Source of the DNA: Tahibacter soli
GTDB taxonomy: Bacteria; Pseudomonadota; Gammaproteobacteria; Xanthomonadales; Rhodanobacteraceae
Direction: 5' to 3'
Assembly: GCF_025717065.2 (NCBI RefSeq)
Contig: NZ_JAOVZO020000020.1
Coordinates: forward strand, 620,001-684,000
Length of the DNA stretch: 64,000 nucleotides
Part shown: piece by piece, positions 31,135 to 39,407 of the stretch
Numbering within the stretch: the first letter of the stretch is position 1
How the letters are laid out: each line of letters opens with the position of its first letter
Program-made: the position numbers and the translations under genes
Notes under the pieces: model-generated
Told to the model about the DNA's origin: nothing
Seen by the model: only the letters and a program-made list of their open reading frames with translations
Database searches by the model: none

Positions 31135-32458
31135 CGACGACACCGGCGAGGCGAGGCGCGATGCCGTGCTCGTCGGACGGCGCGAGCTGCGACGCGAGGT
31201 CGATCTCGCCCGCGTCGAGCTGCGGCAATACCTCGTCGACGAACCGCGCGACGATCGCGTCCTCGCGCCACTCGGCGCGCAGCGACAGCGCGTGCATCGC
31301 GGCGCGCGACTCGCGGCCTTCGCCGACGCATTCGAACGGCTTGTGTTCGCGAAACTCCATCAGCGCGTCGAAACCGGCCGTCTGCGTTTCGTCGTCGAGC
31401 AGATTGCGCCCGAAGATCGCGAGCAGGCGCGGCTTGGTCACGAACGGCGCGAGCGCCAGAAACACGAAATGGCATTTCGGACATTGTCCGCACCAGCGGT
31501 CGGCCGGCTTGGGCCCGAGGATCTTGAAGTTGCGGTTGCAGCTGGAAAACACGTCGTCGTAGCGCGTCTGCCGCGCGAACAGCTTCGTCACCGCCAGTTC
31601 CGACAGCGGTCGCAGCAGCGAGCAGTACGCAAGGTCGGCCGCGACGTGCGAGCGCAGGTACGCGGCGAAGCGGCGCTCGAATTCCCAGCCCTTGCTCCAC
31701 TGGTGGTTGACCGCCTGCCCCGCGTATTCGAGCGTCGCGCTCGACGCCGAGCGCTCGTTCGAAAACACCACGGCGTCGTAGCCGTACAGCACGGCGGCGA
31801 GCGCGAGGATCGCCGAATTGATCGCGGTGACCGGGATGTGCCCGTTCCATGCGCCGAGCTTGTTGTACTCGAACAATTCCGGCGCGAGCCGCCGCTCGAC
31901 GTTCAACCCCGGCAGGCCCGTGCGCTCGACGCACGCGGCGATCAGCGGCGACAGGCCGACCCACGCGGCGGTCGCGTCTTCATGCAGCGTTTTCAACAGT
32001 TCCACACTGACCAGCGAATCCTTGCCGCCGCCGACCGGCACGAGGCTGCGCGGCGGCAAGCCGATCGCCGCGGCCGGCGCGGGCGCCGACGCGCCGCGCG
32101 GAAAGCGGATGCGGCCGGCGAGATCGAGCTTGTTGTGGTACGCGAATTCGCCGAGGCCGTGGAAGTACAGCTCGTCGAGGAGATCGGCCGTCGCATCGTC
32201 GAGCGATCCGGCGTCGACGACGATCGCTTCCGGCACGCCGGCCTTGTAGTAGCTGACGCCGGCGACGAGATGCAGCAGCTTCAGCGCGGCGTCGAACGCC
32301 GCGCGGCGCGCGGGCGCGATCGCCGGCGCGCCGGGAAAGATCACACGCTCGACGAGTTCGACGCCGCCGTCGAACGCGTAGACGAGTTGCGCCTGCCCGT
32401 CGGCGTAGTCGGCGCGGACGAAACGGAAATGCCGCGACTGGCGCGGGTCGAACGACAT
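31121..32458 (-). CDS. murL: UDP-MurNAc-L-Ala-L-Glu epimerase MurL
   Basis: A 445-residue protein matching MurL, the ATP-dependent epimerase that converts the terminal L-Glu of UDP-MurNAc-L-Ala-L-Glu to D-Glu. The PP-loop-type signature LVPVGGGKDSLVSVELLK (near residue 145) and the Cys-rich stretch WCGQCPKCHFVFLAL are characteristic. Together with MurD2 it replaces the MurI/MurD route. A good aaggag precedes the ATG at 32458. It overlaps murD2 and stands upstream of it in the same operon. Confidence 0.93.
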   Translation of the reverse strand: MSFDPRQSRHFRFVRADYADGQAQLVYAFDGGVELVERVIFPGAPAIAPARRAAFDAALKLLHLVAGVSYYKAGVPEAIVVDAGSLDDATADLLDELYFHGLGEFAYHNKLDLAGRIRFPRGASAPAPAAAIGLPPRSLVPVGGGKDSLVSVELLKTLHEDATAAWVGLSPLIAACVERTGLPGLNVERRLAPELFEYNKLGAWNGHIPVTAINSAILALAAVLYGYDAVVFSNERSASSATLEYAGQAVNHQWSKGWEFERRFAAYLRSHVAADLAYCSLLRPLSELAVTKLFARQTRYDDVFSSCNRNFKILGPKPADRWCGQCPKCHFVFLALAPFVTKPRLLAIFGRNLLDDETQTAGFDALMEFREHKPFECVGEGRESRAAMHALSLRAEWREDAIVARFVDEVLPQLDAGEIDLASQLAPSDEHGIAPRLAGVVDAYR

Positions 32459-32550
32459 CACGAAGCTCCTTGCGACGCGGAAGTGGGAATTCTAGCGGTC
32501 ACGGCATCGTCCCGTAGCGCGCGCGGACGCCGGATGCGCACGGCGCGGCG

Positions 32551-35151
32551 TCACCATACGATCTCCTGCGCCGGTTCGCGCAGATTGTAGTGCGACGCCA
32601 TCACCGCGCCGTAGGCGCCAGCCTGAGCGACGACGACGACGTCGCCTTCGCGGCATTCCGGCAGGCGCCGGTTCGTGCCGAGCACGTCGCCCGATTCGCA
32701 GATCGGTCCAACGACCTGGTACAGCGTGTCGGCCGGATCGTCGAGGCGGCTGAGGTTCGCGATGTCGTGCCACGCCTCGTACAGCGCGGGGCGGATCAGC
32801 GCGTTCATGCCGGCGTCGAGCCCGACGTAGCGATAGTCGCCCTTGCGCTTGGTCTGCGTCACGCGCGCGAGCAGCACGCCGGCGTCGGCGACGAGATAGC
32901 GTCCCGGTTCGAGCCACAGCGCGAACTGCGGGTACGCGCGCTTGATCTCGGCCAGCGCCGCGTCGAGCGCGGCGAGATCGAGCGGCGCTTCGTCATGCCG
33001 CGCCGGCACGCCCAGGCCGCCGCCGATATTGATCGATTCGATGCGCGAAAAGCGCTGCGCGAGCGCGGCGAGCTGCGCGTACACCTCGCGCCAGTGCGCC
33101 GCGTCGAGAATGCCGGAGCCGAGGTGGGCGTGCAGGCCGGTCACGCGCGCGCCGTGGCGCCGCGCCAGCTCGCGGAACGTGTCGACCTGCGACAGATCGA
33201 GGCCGAACTTGGAACCGGCGCCGCCGGTGCGCACCTTGTCGTGATGGCCGCGGCCGACGCCGAGGTCCACGCGCAGGATCACGTCGCGGCCCGCGAACGA
33301 CTCGCCCCAGTGTTCCAGCGGATGCAGGTTGTCGAGCGTGACGAACGCGCCGCGCGCGAGCGCCGCTTCGTATTCGTCGCGCGCGGCGAAGTTCGGCGTG
33401 AACAACAGGCGCTCGCCGCCGACGATGTCGCCGGCGCGCTCGAGCTCGGGCAGCGACACGCACTCGAGCCCGAAGCCTTCGTCGGCGATCGCGCGCAGCA
33501 CGGCCGGATGGCTGTTCGCCTTGAGCGCGTAGAACCAGCGGTCGGGCGCCGCGAACGCGCGCAGCGCGCGTGCGCGTTCGCGCACGGTCGCCAGATCGTA
33601 GACGTAGCGCGGACCGCCGCTCGATCCGAGCGCGACGAGTTCGTCGCGGCGCGCGCGCCACCACGGCGTCGCGCGCGGCGCCTGCGCGGCGGCGTACAGC
33701 TCGCTCCACGCCGGGCCGAACACCGCCGGGTCTTCGGCGCGCAGCGCCTCGGCCTTGACGAGCCCCGCGTGCAGCGTCGGCACGAGGCCGTCGGCCGCCG
33801 CTTCGTCGACGACGATCGTGAGGTTGAGATTGTTCGACGACTGCGTCACCAGATGCACGCGCAGCATGTCGAATTCGGCGAGCACGCCGGCCAGGCGCGG
33901 CAGCAGCGAGCGCATGCCGCGGCCGACGAGCGTGATCGCCGCGCACGGCGCGATCACCTTGACGCGGCACACTTCGGCGAGATCCGCCGCGAGCGCGGCC
34001 AGCACGTCGGTCGTGACGAGGTTTTCCGACGGGTCGAGCGACACGGTGACGTTCGTTTCGGCCGAACTGATCAGATCGATGGACAGGCCGTGGCGCTTGA
34101 AGCGCTCGAACACGTCGGCGAGAAAGCCGACCTGCTGCCACATGCCGATCGACTCCATCGAGATCAGGGTGATGCCGCGCCGTTCGCTGATCGCCTTGAC
34201 GCTCGGCGCCGCGGCGCCGACCGTCGCGCCGATTTCGGTGCCGGGCAATTCGGGCCGGTTCGTATCGCGCACCGCGAGCGGCACGTGCGCCTCGCGCACG
34301 GGATTCAGGCATCGCGGATGCAATACCTTGGCGCCGGTCGTCGCGATTTCCTGCGCTTCCTCGTAGTCGAGCCGCGACAGCAGGCGCGCGGCCGGCACGA
34401 TGCGCGGATTGGCCGAAAACATGCCGGCGACGTCGGTCCAGATTTCTACTTTTTCGGCTTTGAGCAGCGCGCCGAAGTACGCCGCCGACGTATCGGAGCC
34501 GCCGCGGCCGAGGATCGCCGTTTCGCCGGCCGCGTTGCGCGCCATGAAACCCTGCGAGATGAACACGTCGCCGAGCGCGGCGAGGCGCGCGGCCATCGCC
34601 GGATCGGGCGCGGTCGGCACCGATGCCGAGAGATAGCGGCCCCACTCGGTCTGATTCGGCAGCGCCTGCGCGAGCAGGTGTTCGCGCGCGTCGAGCCAGC
34701 GCGTGGCCAGACCCTGCGCGGTGAGGTACGCGACGCCGAGCGTGCTCGACAACTGCTCGCCGAGCGCGAGCACTTCGGCCTGCCACGGCAGTGCGCCGTT
34801 TTCGGCGCGCGGGTCGGCCGCGAGCGCGGCGAGGCGGTCGAGCCAGTACTGCAATGTCGCGCGGTCGACGAGGCCGAGTTCGGCGAACATCGCTTCGTGC
34901 CGCGCGACGATCTCGTCGCGCACGCTCGCGCGGCGCGCCGCGTCGCCTTTCGACTCGGCGATGGCTTTGAGTTTGTCCGTGATGCCCGACAGCGCCGAAA
35001 CCACGATCAGCACGCGTTTTCCGCGCGCGCGCCAGTCGGCGGCGATGCGGCGGATGGTGTCCCAGCGGGGACGCGTGGAAACGCTGGTGCCGCCAAACTT
35101 GACGACGATCCAGCCGGCGTGCGCGTTAAGCGCCGGATCAACGGGATTCAC
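32551..35151 (-). CDS. lysAC: Bifunctional aspartate kinase / diaminopimelate decarboxylase
   Basis: A natural fusion of 866 residues. Residues about 14-460 are aspartokinase: VVKFGGTS (15-23), FISQGF, GRGGSDTSAAYFG, then two ACT domains (ISMESIGMWQQVGFLADVF; ITLVGRGM), the site expected for lysine inhibition. Residues about 510-866 are the PLP enzyme: PLP lysine K544 in FYALKANSHP, GGGLGVPAR, EPGRYLVADAG and the catalytic CESGD. It thus supplies the first and last steps of lysine/DAP synthesis. The GTG at 35151 is preceded by gaggag 6 bp away. This fusion is typical of Xanthomonadaceae. Confidence 0.95.
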   Translation of the reverse strand: MNPVDPALNAHAGWIVVKFGGTSVSTRPRWDTIRRIAADWRARGKRVLIVVSALSGITDKLKAIAESKGDAARRASVRDEIVARHEAMFAELGLVDRATLQYWLDRLAALAADPRAENGALPWQAEVLALGEQLSSTLGVAYLTAQGLATRWLDAREHLLAQALPNQTEWGRYLSASVPTAPDPAMAARLAALGDVFISQGFMARNAAGETAILGRGGSDTSAAYFGALLKAEKVEIWTDVAGMFSANPRIVPAARLLSRLDYEEAQEIATTGAKVLHPRCLNPVREAHVPLAVRDTNRPELPGTEIGATVGAAAPSVKAISERRGITLISMESIGMWQQVGFLADVFERFKRHGLSIDLISSAETNVTVSLDPSENLVTTDVLAALAADLAEVCRVKVIAPCAAITLVGRGMRSLLPRLAGVLAEFDMLRVHLVTQSSNNLNLTIVVDEAAADGLVPTLHAGLVKAEALRAEDPAVFGPAWSELYAAAQAPRATPWWRARRDELVALGSSGGPRYVYDLATVRERARALRAFAAPDRWFYALKANSHPAVLRAIADEGFGLECVSLPELERAGDIVGGERLLFTPNFAARDEYEAALARGAFVTLDNLHPLEHWGESFAGRDVILRVDLGVGRGHHDKVRTGGAGSKFGLDLSQVDTFRELARRHGARVTGLHAHLGSGILDAAHWREVYAQLAALAQRFSRIESINIGGGLGVPARHDEAPLDLAALDAALAEIKRAYPQFALWLEPGRYLVADAGVLLARVTQTKRKGDYRYVGLDAGMNALIRPALYEAWHDIANLSRLDDPADTLYQVVGPICESGDVLGTNRRLPECREGDVVVVAQAGAYGAVMASHYNLREPAQEIVW

Positions 35152-35538
35152 GGGACTCCTCGATCGTGCGGTGGCGCCGGATCGGCGCCGGCGCATTCTT
35201 TCTTGCACTGCAGCAGAACGCAACGAGCGCCGGTGCATAAGCCTCGCCGGCCGGCGGGCCGGGCCAGGGGCCGAAATCTGGCGAAACGCGGGCGCGAGGA
35301 ACACGCCGCACAATGAAAATTGCTATGAATTTTCATTCAATACGCGACGAAGAGACCTGTCCGATTTGCAATCGCGGGCGGAATTTCACGCACCGGCGAC
35401 GCAACGTCGGCACTGTGGAGCGCACCGCGTGAAGCCCGCGTCATTTCCTATCCTGTCAGTTCTGGCAGCTACTTTGCGCACAAATTCAGTCGCATAACGT
35501 TTTCACAGATGTGAAAACGCCGCTTCGGGGGAGCCGTC
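35152..35538. other. Divergent intergenic region with an AT-rich palindrome
   Basis: The 387 bp separate lysAC (minus) from an exported-protein gene (plus). No gene is supported. The notable element is a 26-bp palindrome at 35312-35337; the remaining sequence includes a ggggga ribosome-binding site for the plus-strand gene. Confidence 0.5.
35312..35337. promoter_or_regulatory. Candidate operator: 10-bp perfect inverted repeat, AT-rich
   Basis: AATGAAAATT-gctatg-AATTTTCATT is a perfect dyad in otherwise GC-rich DNA. It lies about 160 bp before the lysAC start and 200 bp before the plus-strand start, a position fit for a dimeric regulator of either gene. The regulator is unknown. Confidence 0.5.
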
Positions 35539-36288
35539 ATGAAAGCAATCCACTATCGTCTGGCGATCGCAACCGTTCTCGTCGTCGCGAGCGCGAGCGC
35601 CGTCGCGGGAACGCCGCGCGCGCGATCGGCCGCGGCGGGCGTCGACTCGACGATCACGCTGCTCGGCACGCCGGTCGCCGACGTCGCGCCGATGCCGTAC
35701 GTATCGGCGCACGCGTCGGCCGGCTTCTCGCACAACGACGCGCTGCCGCTCGTCAACACGGGCGGCATCAGCGCCGGCGCGCTGACCGTGACGACGAGCT
35801 GGTCGAACGTCGGCGGCGCGGTGAACAACACGTCGACCGCGCAGACGGACAATGCGGGCGTCAGCGTCGCAGGTCTCGTGTCGCTCGCGCTCACCGATGT
35901 CGACGCGAGCGCAAGCGTCGCCGGCGGCTGCCCGGCCGGCGGCCTGCTCGACACCGGCACGACGTCGATCGGCAGCCTGACGCTCAGCGTACTCGGCCTG
36001 CCCGTACCGCTCGGCGCGCTGCCGAATCCGATTCCGCCGAACTTCAACGTCACCGTGCCGCCGACCGCCGGCATCGCGTCGGCGATGATCCGCCTCAACG
36101 AACAGCTCGCGAGCGGCGACGGCGCGATCGTGACTTCACTGGACGTCAACGCCGCGCATGTTGAACTGGACCTGCTCGATCTGCTCGGCCAGCCGACGCA
36201 TGTGAGCCTCGTGGTGTCGAGCGCGTCGGCCAAGGTCGACTGCCGCACCGACGCGATTTTCGACGACGGTTTCAACGATCCGATCTGA
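35539..36288 (+). CDS. Exported protein of unknown function with IFxDGF-like C-terminal tail
   Basis: A 249-residue secreted protein with signal peptide ending near SAVAG. The body is Ala/Gly/Ser/Thr/Val-rich and beta-strand-like, with conserved-looking SWSNVGGAVNNTSTAQTDN and a choice-of-anchor type pattern (VSLALTDVDASASV). Two cysteines (GGCPAG and KVDCRTD) may form a disulfide. The tail DCRTDAIFDDGFNDPI matches a C-terminal IFxDGF motif; a similar tail ends the HAF-repeat protein at 53174. The start is the ATG at 35539 after ggggga. Function is not recognised. Confidence 0.75.
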   Translation: MKAIHYRLAIATVLVVASASAVAGTPRARSAAAGVDSTITLLGTPVADVAPMPYVSAHASAGFSHNDALPLVNTGGISAGALTVTTSWSNVGGAVNNTSTAQTDNAGVSVAGLVSLALTDVDASASVAGGCPAGGLLDTGTTSIGSLTLSVLGLPVPLGALPNPIPPNFNVTVPPTAGIASAMIRLNEQLASGDGAIVTSLDVNAAHVELDLLDLLGQPTHVSLVVSSASAKVDCRTDAIFDDGFNDPI

Positions 36289-36297
36289 CTCCCCCAA

Positions 36298-36342
36298 CTG
36301 CCGGAGTCCCCTGGTCCGAGGCGCGATTCCGGCAGCTTTTTT
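36298..36342. terminator. Intrinsic terminator between convergent genes
   Basis: A stem ctgccgga/tccggcag (36298-36305/36328-36335) with a long loop is followed by six T residues, ending at the stop codon of the opposing amidohydrolase gene. It terminates plus-strand transcription. Confidence 0.65.
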
Positions 36343-37997
36343 CAGGGTGTCCCGCGCCCGGCGACGCGTCCGTCGACATAGGTGGCGACGATTTTCAGCG
36401 CCGGCAGCTTCGCCTCCGGCGCGGTCAGCGGATCGGCGTCGAGCAGCACGAAGTCGGCGCGCATTCCGGGCGCCAGAGCACCGAGTTCCTTTTCCGCAAA
36501 TTGCGCTTTTGCCGCATCGCGCGTGAAGCCGGCCAGCGCCTGCTCGCGCGTGAGCCGTTGCTGCGGCAGCCAGCCGCCGGCCGGCTTGCCGTCGAGATCT
36601 TCGCGCGTGATCGCCGCGTACAGGCCGAGCAGCGGGCTCACCTTTTCGACCGGAAAATCGGAGCCGAGCGCGAGCGGTACGCCGGCCTTGACGAAACGCT
36701 GCCACGCGTACGCGCCGGCGAGGCGCTTCTCGCCGAGCCGGGCCTGCGCCCACGGCATGTCGCTCGTCGCGTGGGTCGGCTGCATCGACGCGGTGAGCTT
36801 CAGTTGCGCGAAGCGCGGAATGTCGGCGAGATCGACGACCTGCGCGTGTTCGATGCGCCAGCGGTGATCGGTTTTCGCGTCGTCGCCGAGCGCGGCGGCA
36901 TAGGCGTCGAGCACGAGGCGGTTGCCGCGGTCGCCGATCGCGTGCGTGGCCACCTGCACGCCGCAGCCCTTGGCCTTGCGCACGATGCGGGCGAGTTCCT
37001 CCGGCGACGTGACGAGAATGCCGCGGTTGCCGGGATCGTCGCTGTAGTCGGCGAGCAGCGCGGCGCCGCGGCTGCCGAGCGCGCCGTCGATGTAGAGCTT
37101 CACCGCGCGCATCGACAGACGTCCCGACGCGTGCGCGTACAGGCCGTTCCTGCACAGGGCGCCGAGCGCGGCGTGGTCGGCGTCGGCCATCGTGTAGATG
37201 CGCAGCGGCAGCTCGCCGGCGTCGGCGAGGCCGCGCAGCACGTCGAGATCGTCGAGGCTCACGCCGGCGTCGTGCACGCCGGTGATGCCGTTGGCGACGA
37301 GATCGGCGAACGCGAGGCGGTAGGCCTTGCGCTTGAGCTCGGCGTCGGGCGCCGGCATCGCGCCGTCGGCGAGCGCCGACGCGCCGTCGATCAGCACGCC
37401 GGTGGCCTTGCCGTCGGCGCGCACGATGCGTCCGCCGTCGGGCTGCCAGTCGCCGTCGAGCGACCGGCCGATCTTGTGCATCGCGGCCGTATTGATCCAC
37501 GTCGCATGGCCGTCGATGCGTTCGAGCGACACCGGGCGGTCGGGAAACGCGGCGTCAAGATCGAGCGCGGTCGGAAATTCCTTGCGCTCCCACGCGTTCT
37601 GGTCCCAGCCGCGGCCGACGATCCACGCCTGCGGCGGCAACTGCTTCGCATGCGCCTGCAGGCGCTCGATGATCTGCGCCTTCGAGCGCGTGCCGCGCAG
37701 GTCGGCGTTGAGCAGCGAAAGACCGAGGCCGAGCACGTGCGCATGCGCGTCGATGAGGCCGGGCACGACCGTCGCGCCGTCGGCGTCGATCGGCGTGGCG
37801 TCAGGATATTTCGCGACGACTTCCTCGCGTGAACCGACGGCAACGACCCGGCCGGCGTCATCCCACGCGAGCGCCGTCGCGGCGGGCCTGGTCGCGTCCA
37901 TCGTGTGGATTTTCGCGTTGACCAGCACGCCGGCCGCGTTCGCGGCGCCGGCCCAGCCCAAGGACAACAGCGCGGCGTACAGCAATCGATGCGGCAT
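36342..37997 (-). CDS. Exported amidohydrolase (YtcJ-like, metal-dependent)
   Basis: A 551-residue amidohydrolase with a signal peptide (MPHRLLYAALLSLGWAGAANA). The metal-binding DAHAHVLGLGL lies near residue 75; other metal and catalytic positions are in DGALGSRGAALL, VATHAIGDRGNRLVLDAY (two His), WRIEHAQVVD and LALGSDFPVE (final Asp). This order is that of the YtcJ subfamily, whose substrates are mostly undefined amides or carbamates. Start ATG 37997 was chosen because it opens the signal peptide. Its 3' end touches the terminator of the convergent upstream gene. Confidence 0.9.
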   Translation of the reverse strand: MPHRLLYAALLSLGWAGAANAAGVLVNAKIHTMDATRPAATALAWDDAGRVVAVGSREEVVAKYPDATPIDADGATVVPGLIDAHAHVLGLGLSLLNADLRGTRSKAQIIERLQAHAKQLPPQAWIVGRGWDQNAWERKEFPTALDLDAAFPDRPVSLERIDGHATWINTAAMHKIGRSLDGDWQPDGGRIVRADGKATGVLIDGASALADGAMPAPDAELKRKAYRLAFADLVANGITGVHDAGVSLDDLDVLRGLADAGELPLRIYTMADADHAALGALCRNGLYAHASGRLSMRAVKLYIDGALGSRGAALLADYSDDPGNRGILVTSPEELARIVRKAKGCGVQVATHAIGDRGNRLVLDAYAAALGDDAKTDHRWRIEHAQVVDLADIPRFAQLKLTASMQPTHATSDMPWAQARLGEKRLAGAYAWQRFVKAGVPLALGSDFPVEKVSPLLGLYAAITREDLDGKPAGGWLPQQRLTREQALAGFTRDAAKAQFAEKELGALAPGMRADFVLLDADPLTAPEAKLPALKIVATYVDGRVAGRGTP

Positions 37998-38222
37998 GAG
38001 CGGACTCCGGCAGGCGAAAGGCCGCACTGTGGCCCGCTGCGCGCCGCCGCGCAAGATTCCGACGGAGCCGCGCGCGGCATGGCACGGATCCCGAAAAAGT
38101 CGCGCGACGGATGATCGGCGAACGGCAACCCGCCGGTGCGGCATCGCTTTGTCGAATCCGGGTCATACTCCACCCGAAGGCAAGCGCAATGGGACCGCGG
38201 CGAGCCACCCGGGAAGCCATGC

Positions 38223-39251
38223 ATGTTGAACAAAGCCATAGCGCTTGCTTTCGTTCTTGCCGCAACGGCCGGGGGAATGGCCGTCGCCGGACAATCTCGA
38301 CCCGCCGATGGCGCCGTTGTCGACCCGAGCAAAGCGAACGACGAAAGCACCTGGGCGCAAGGGCCCTGGCAACCGCCTCACGGCTTGAAACAGTCTCCGA
38401 TCTGGCCGGGCGCCGCGCCCGACAACGATGCTCGCGCGACCGCGCAAGAGAGAGTCGAGATCGCTCGGACGCCGGATGCGCTGGAAGGATCGACGTCCGA
38501 GGCGGCCTGGGATGTTTCGGTTCCGACAATGACCGTATTTCCGCCCAAGGGACGCAACACCGGCGCGGCAATCATCGTGTTCCCGGGCGGGGGATTCAGG
38601 GCCGTGGTCGTTACGAAGCAAGGCACGGAGATCTGCAACTGGATCGCCGCGAAAGGCATTACCTGCGTACTTCTGAAGTATCGCGTTCCGGCCCGGGAAA
38701 ACCATCATTGGCCCGACGAATGCCCGTGCTATCCGCTTCAAGATGCGCAGCGAACGATCAAACTCGTTCGATCCAGGGCGCACGACCTTGGCCTCGACCC
38801 GACCAAGATCGGCGTCATGGGATTCTCGGCAGGCGGATTTCTGGTCGCGCAAACCAGCAACATCGTCGAGCCCGCCTACACCGAGGTCGATTCGGCGGAC
38901 AAACTCAGCAGTCGCCCCGATTTCGCCGTCGCGTTCTATCCGGGCCACCTCTGCCGAGACGGCGATGTGCTGGAATCTTCGATCAAGGTTTCGAAGAACA
39001 CACCCCCCACCTTCCTGCTGCAGGCCTGGGATGACGGTGTCGACCCTGTCTGCAACAGCACGATATACGCGCGGGCGCTCAACGCCGCCGGCGTTCCCAG
39101 CGAGGTTCATCTCTTTGCGAAAGGCGGCCATGCCTTTGGACTGCGCCGCATGGAACACCCTGTCGGCGCCAGCTGGCCTGCTCTGCTGGAAGCCTGGCTG
39201 CATGAAATCGGCGTATTGCCTCGAAAGGCCGCATCGGCCGGCGCAGACTGA
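38223..39251 (+). CDS. Exported alpha/beta-hydrolase (carbohydrate-esterase-like)
   Basis: A 342-residue protein with signal peptide (MLNKAIALAFVLAATAGGMAVAG). IIVFPGGGFRAVVV is the oxyanion-hole region, GVMGFSAGGFLVA the nucleophile elbow with Ser, AWDDGVDPVC carries the Asp and GGHAFGLRR the His of the triad. This layout resembles acetylxylan esterase/BD-FAE-type serine hydrolases, often acting on acetylated polysaccharides, but the true substrate is unknown. The base composition is somewhat less GC-rich than its neighbours, suggesting later acquisition. The ATG at 38223 opens the signal peptide. Confidence 0.85.
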   Translation: MLNKAIALAFVLAATAGGMAVAGQSRPADGAVVDPSKANDESTWAQGPWQPPHGLKQSPIWPGAAPDNDARATAQERVEIARTPDALEGSTSEAAWDVSVPTMTVFPPKGRNTGAAIIVFPGGGFRAVVVTKQGTEICNWIAAKGITCVLLKYRVPARENHHWPDECPCYPLQDAQRTIKLVRSRAHDLGLDPTKIGVMGFSAGGFLVAQTSNIVEPAYTEVDSADKLSSRPDFAVAFYPGHLCRDGDVLESSIKVSKNTPPTFLLQAWDDGVDPVCNSTIYARALNAAGVPSEVHLFAKGGHAFGLRRMEHPVGASWPALLEAWLHEIGVLPRKAASAGAD

Positions 39252-39407
39252 CCGTCCGTTCGTGCCGACTGCGTTTCGTGGCTCGGCCAGGGCCCTTGCG
39301 CCAAGCCCCGATCCGCGCGACGACAGCGCTTCGAACCGGTCGACGCGGCGAGATTGCCAAACGCGCGACCGCTCGGCCATGCTCCGCCGCATCAACAGGG
39401 GGTAACG

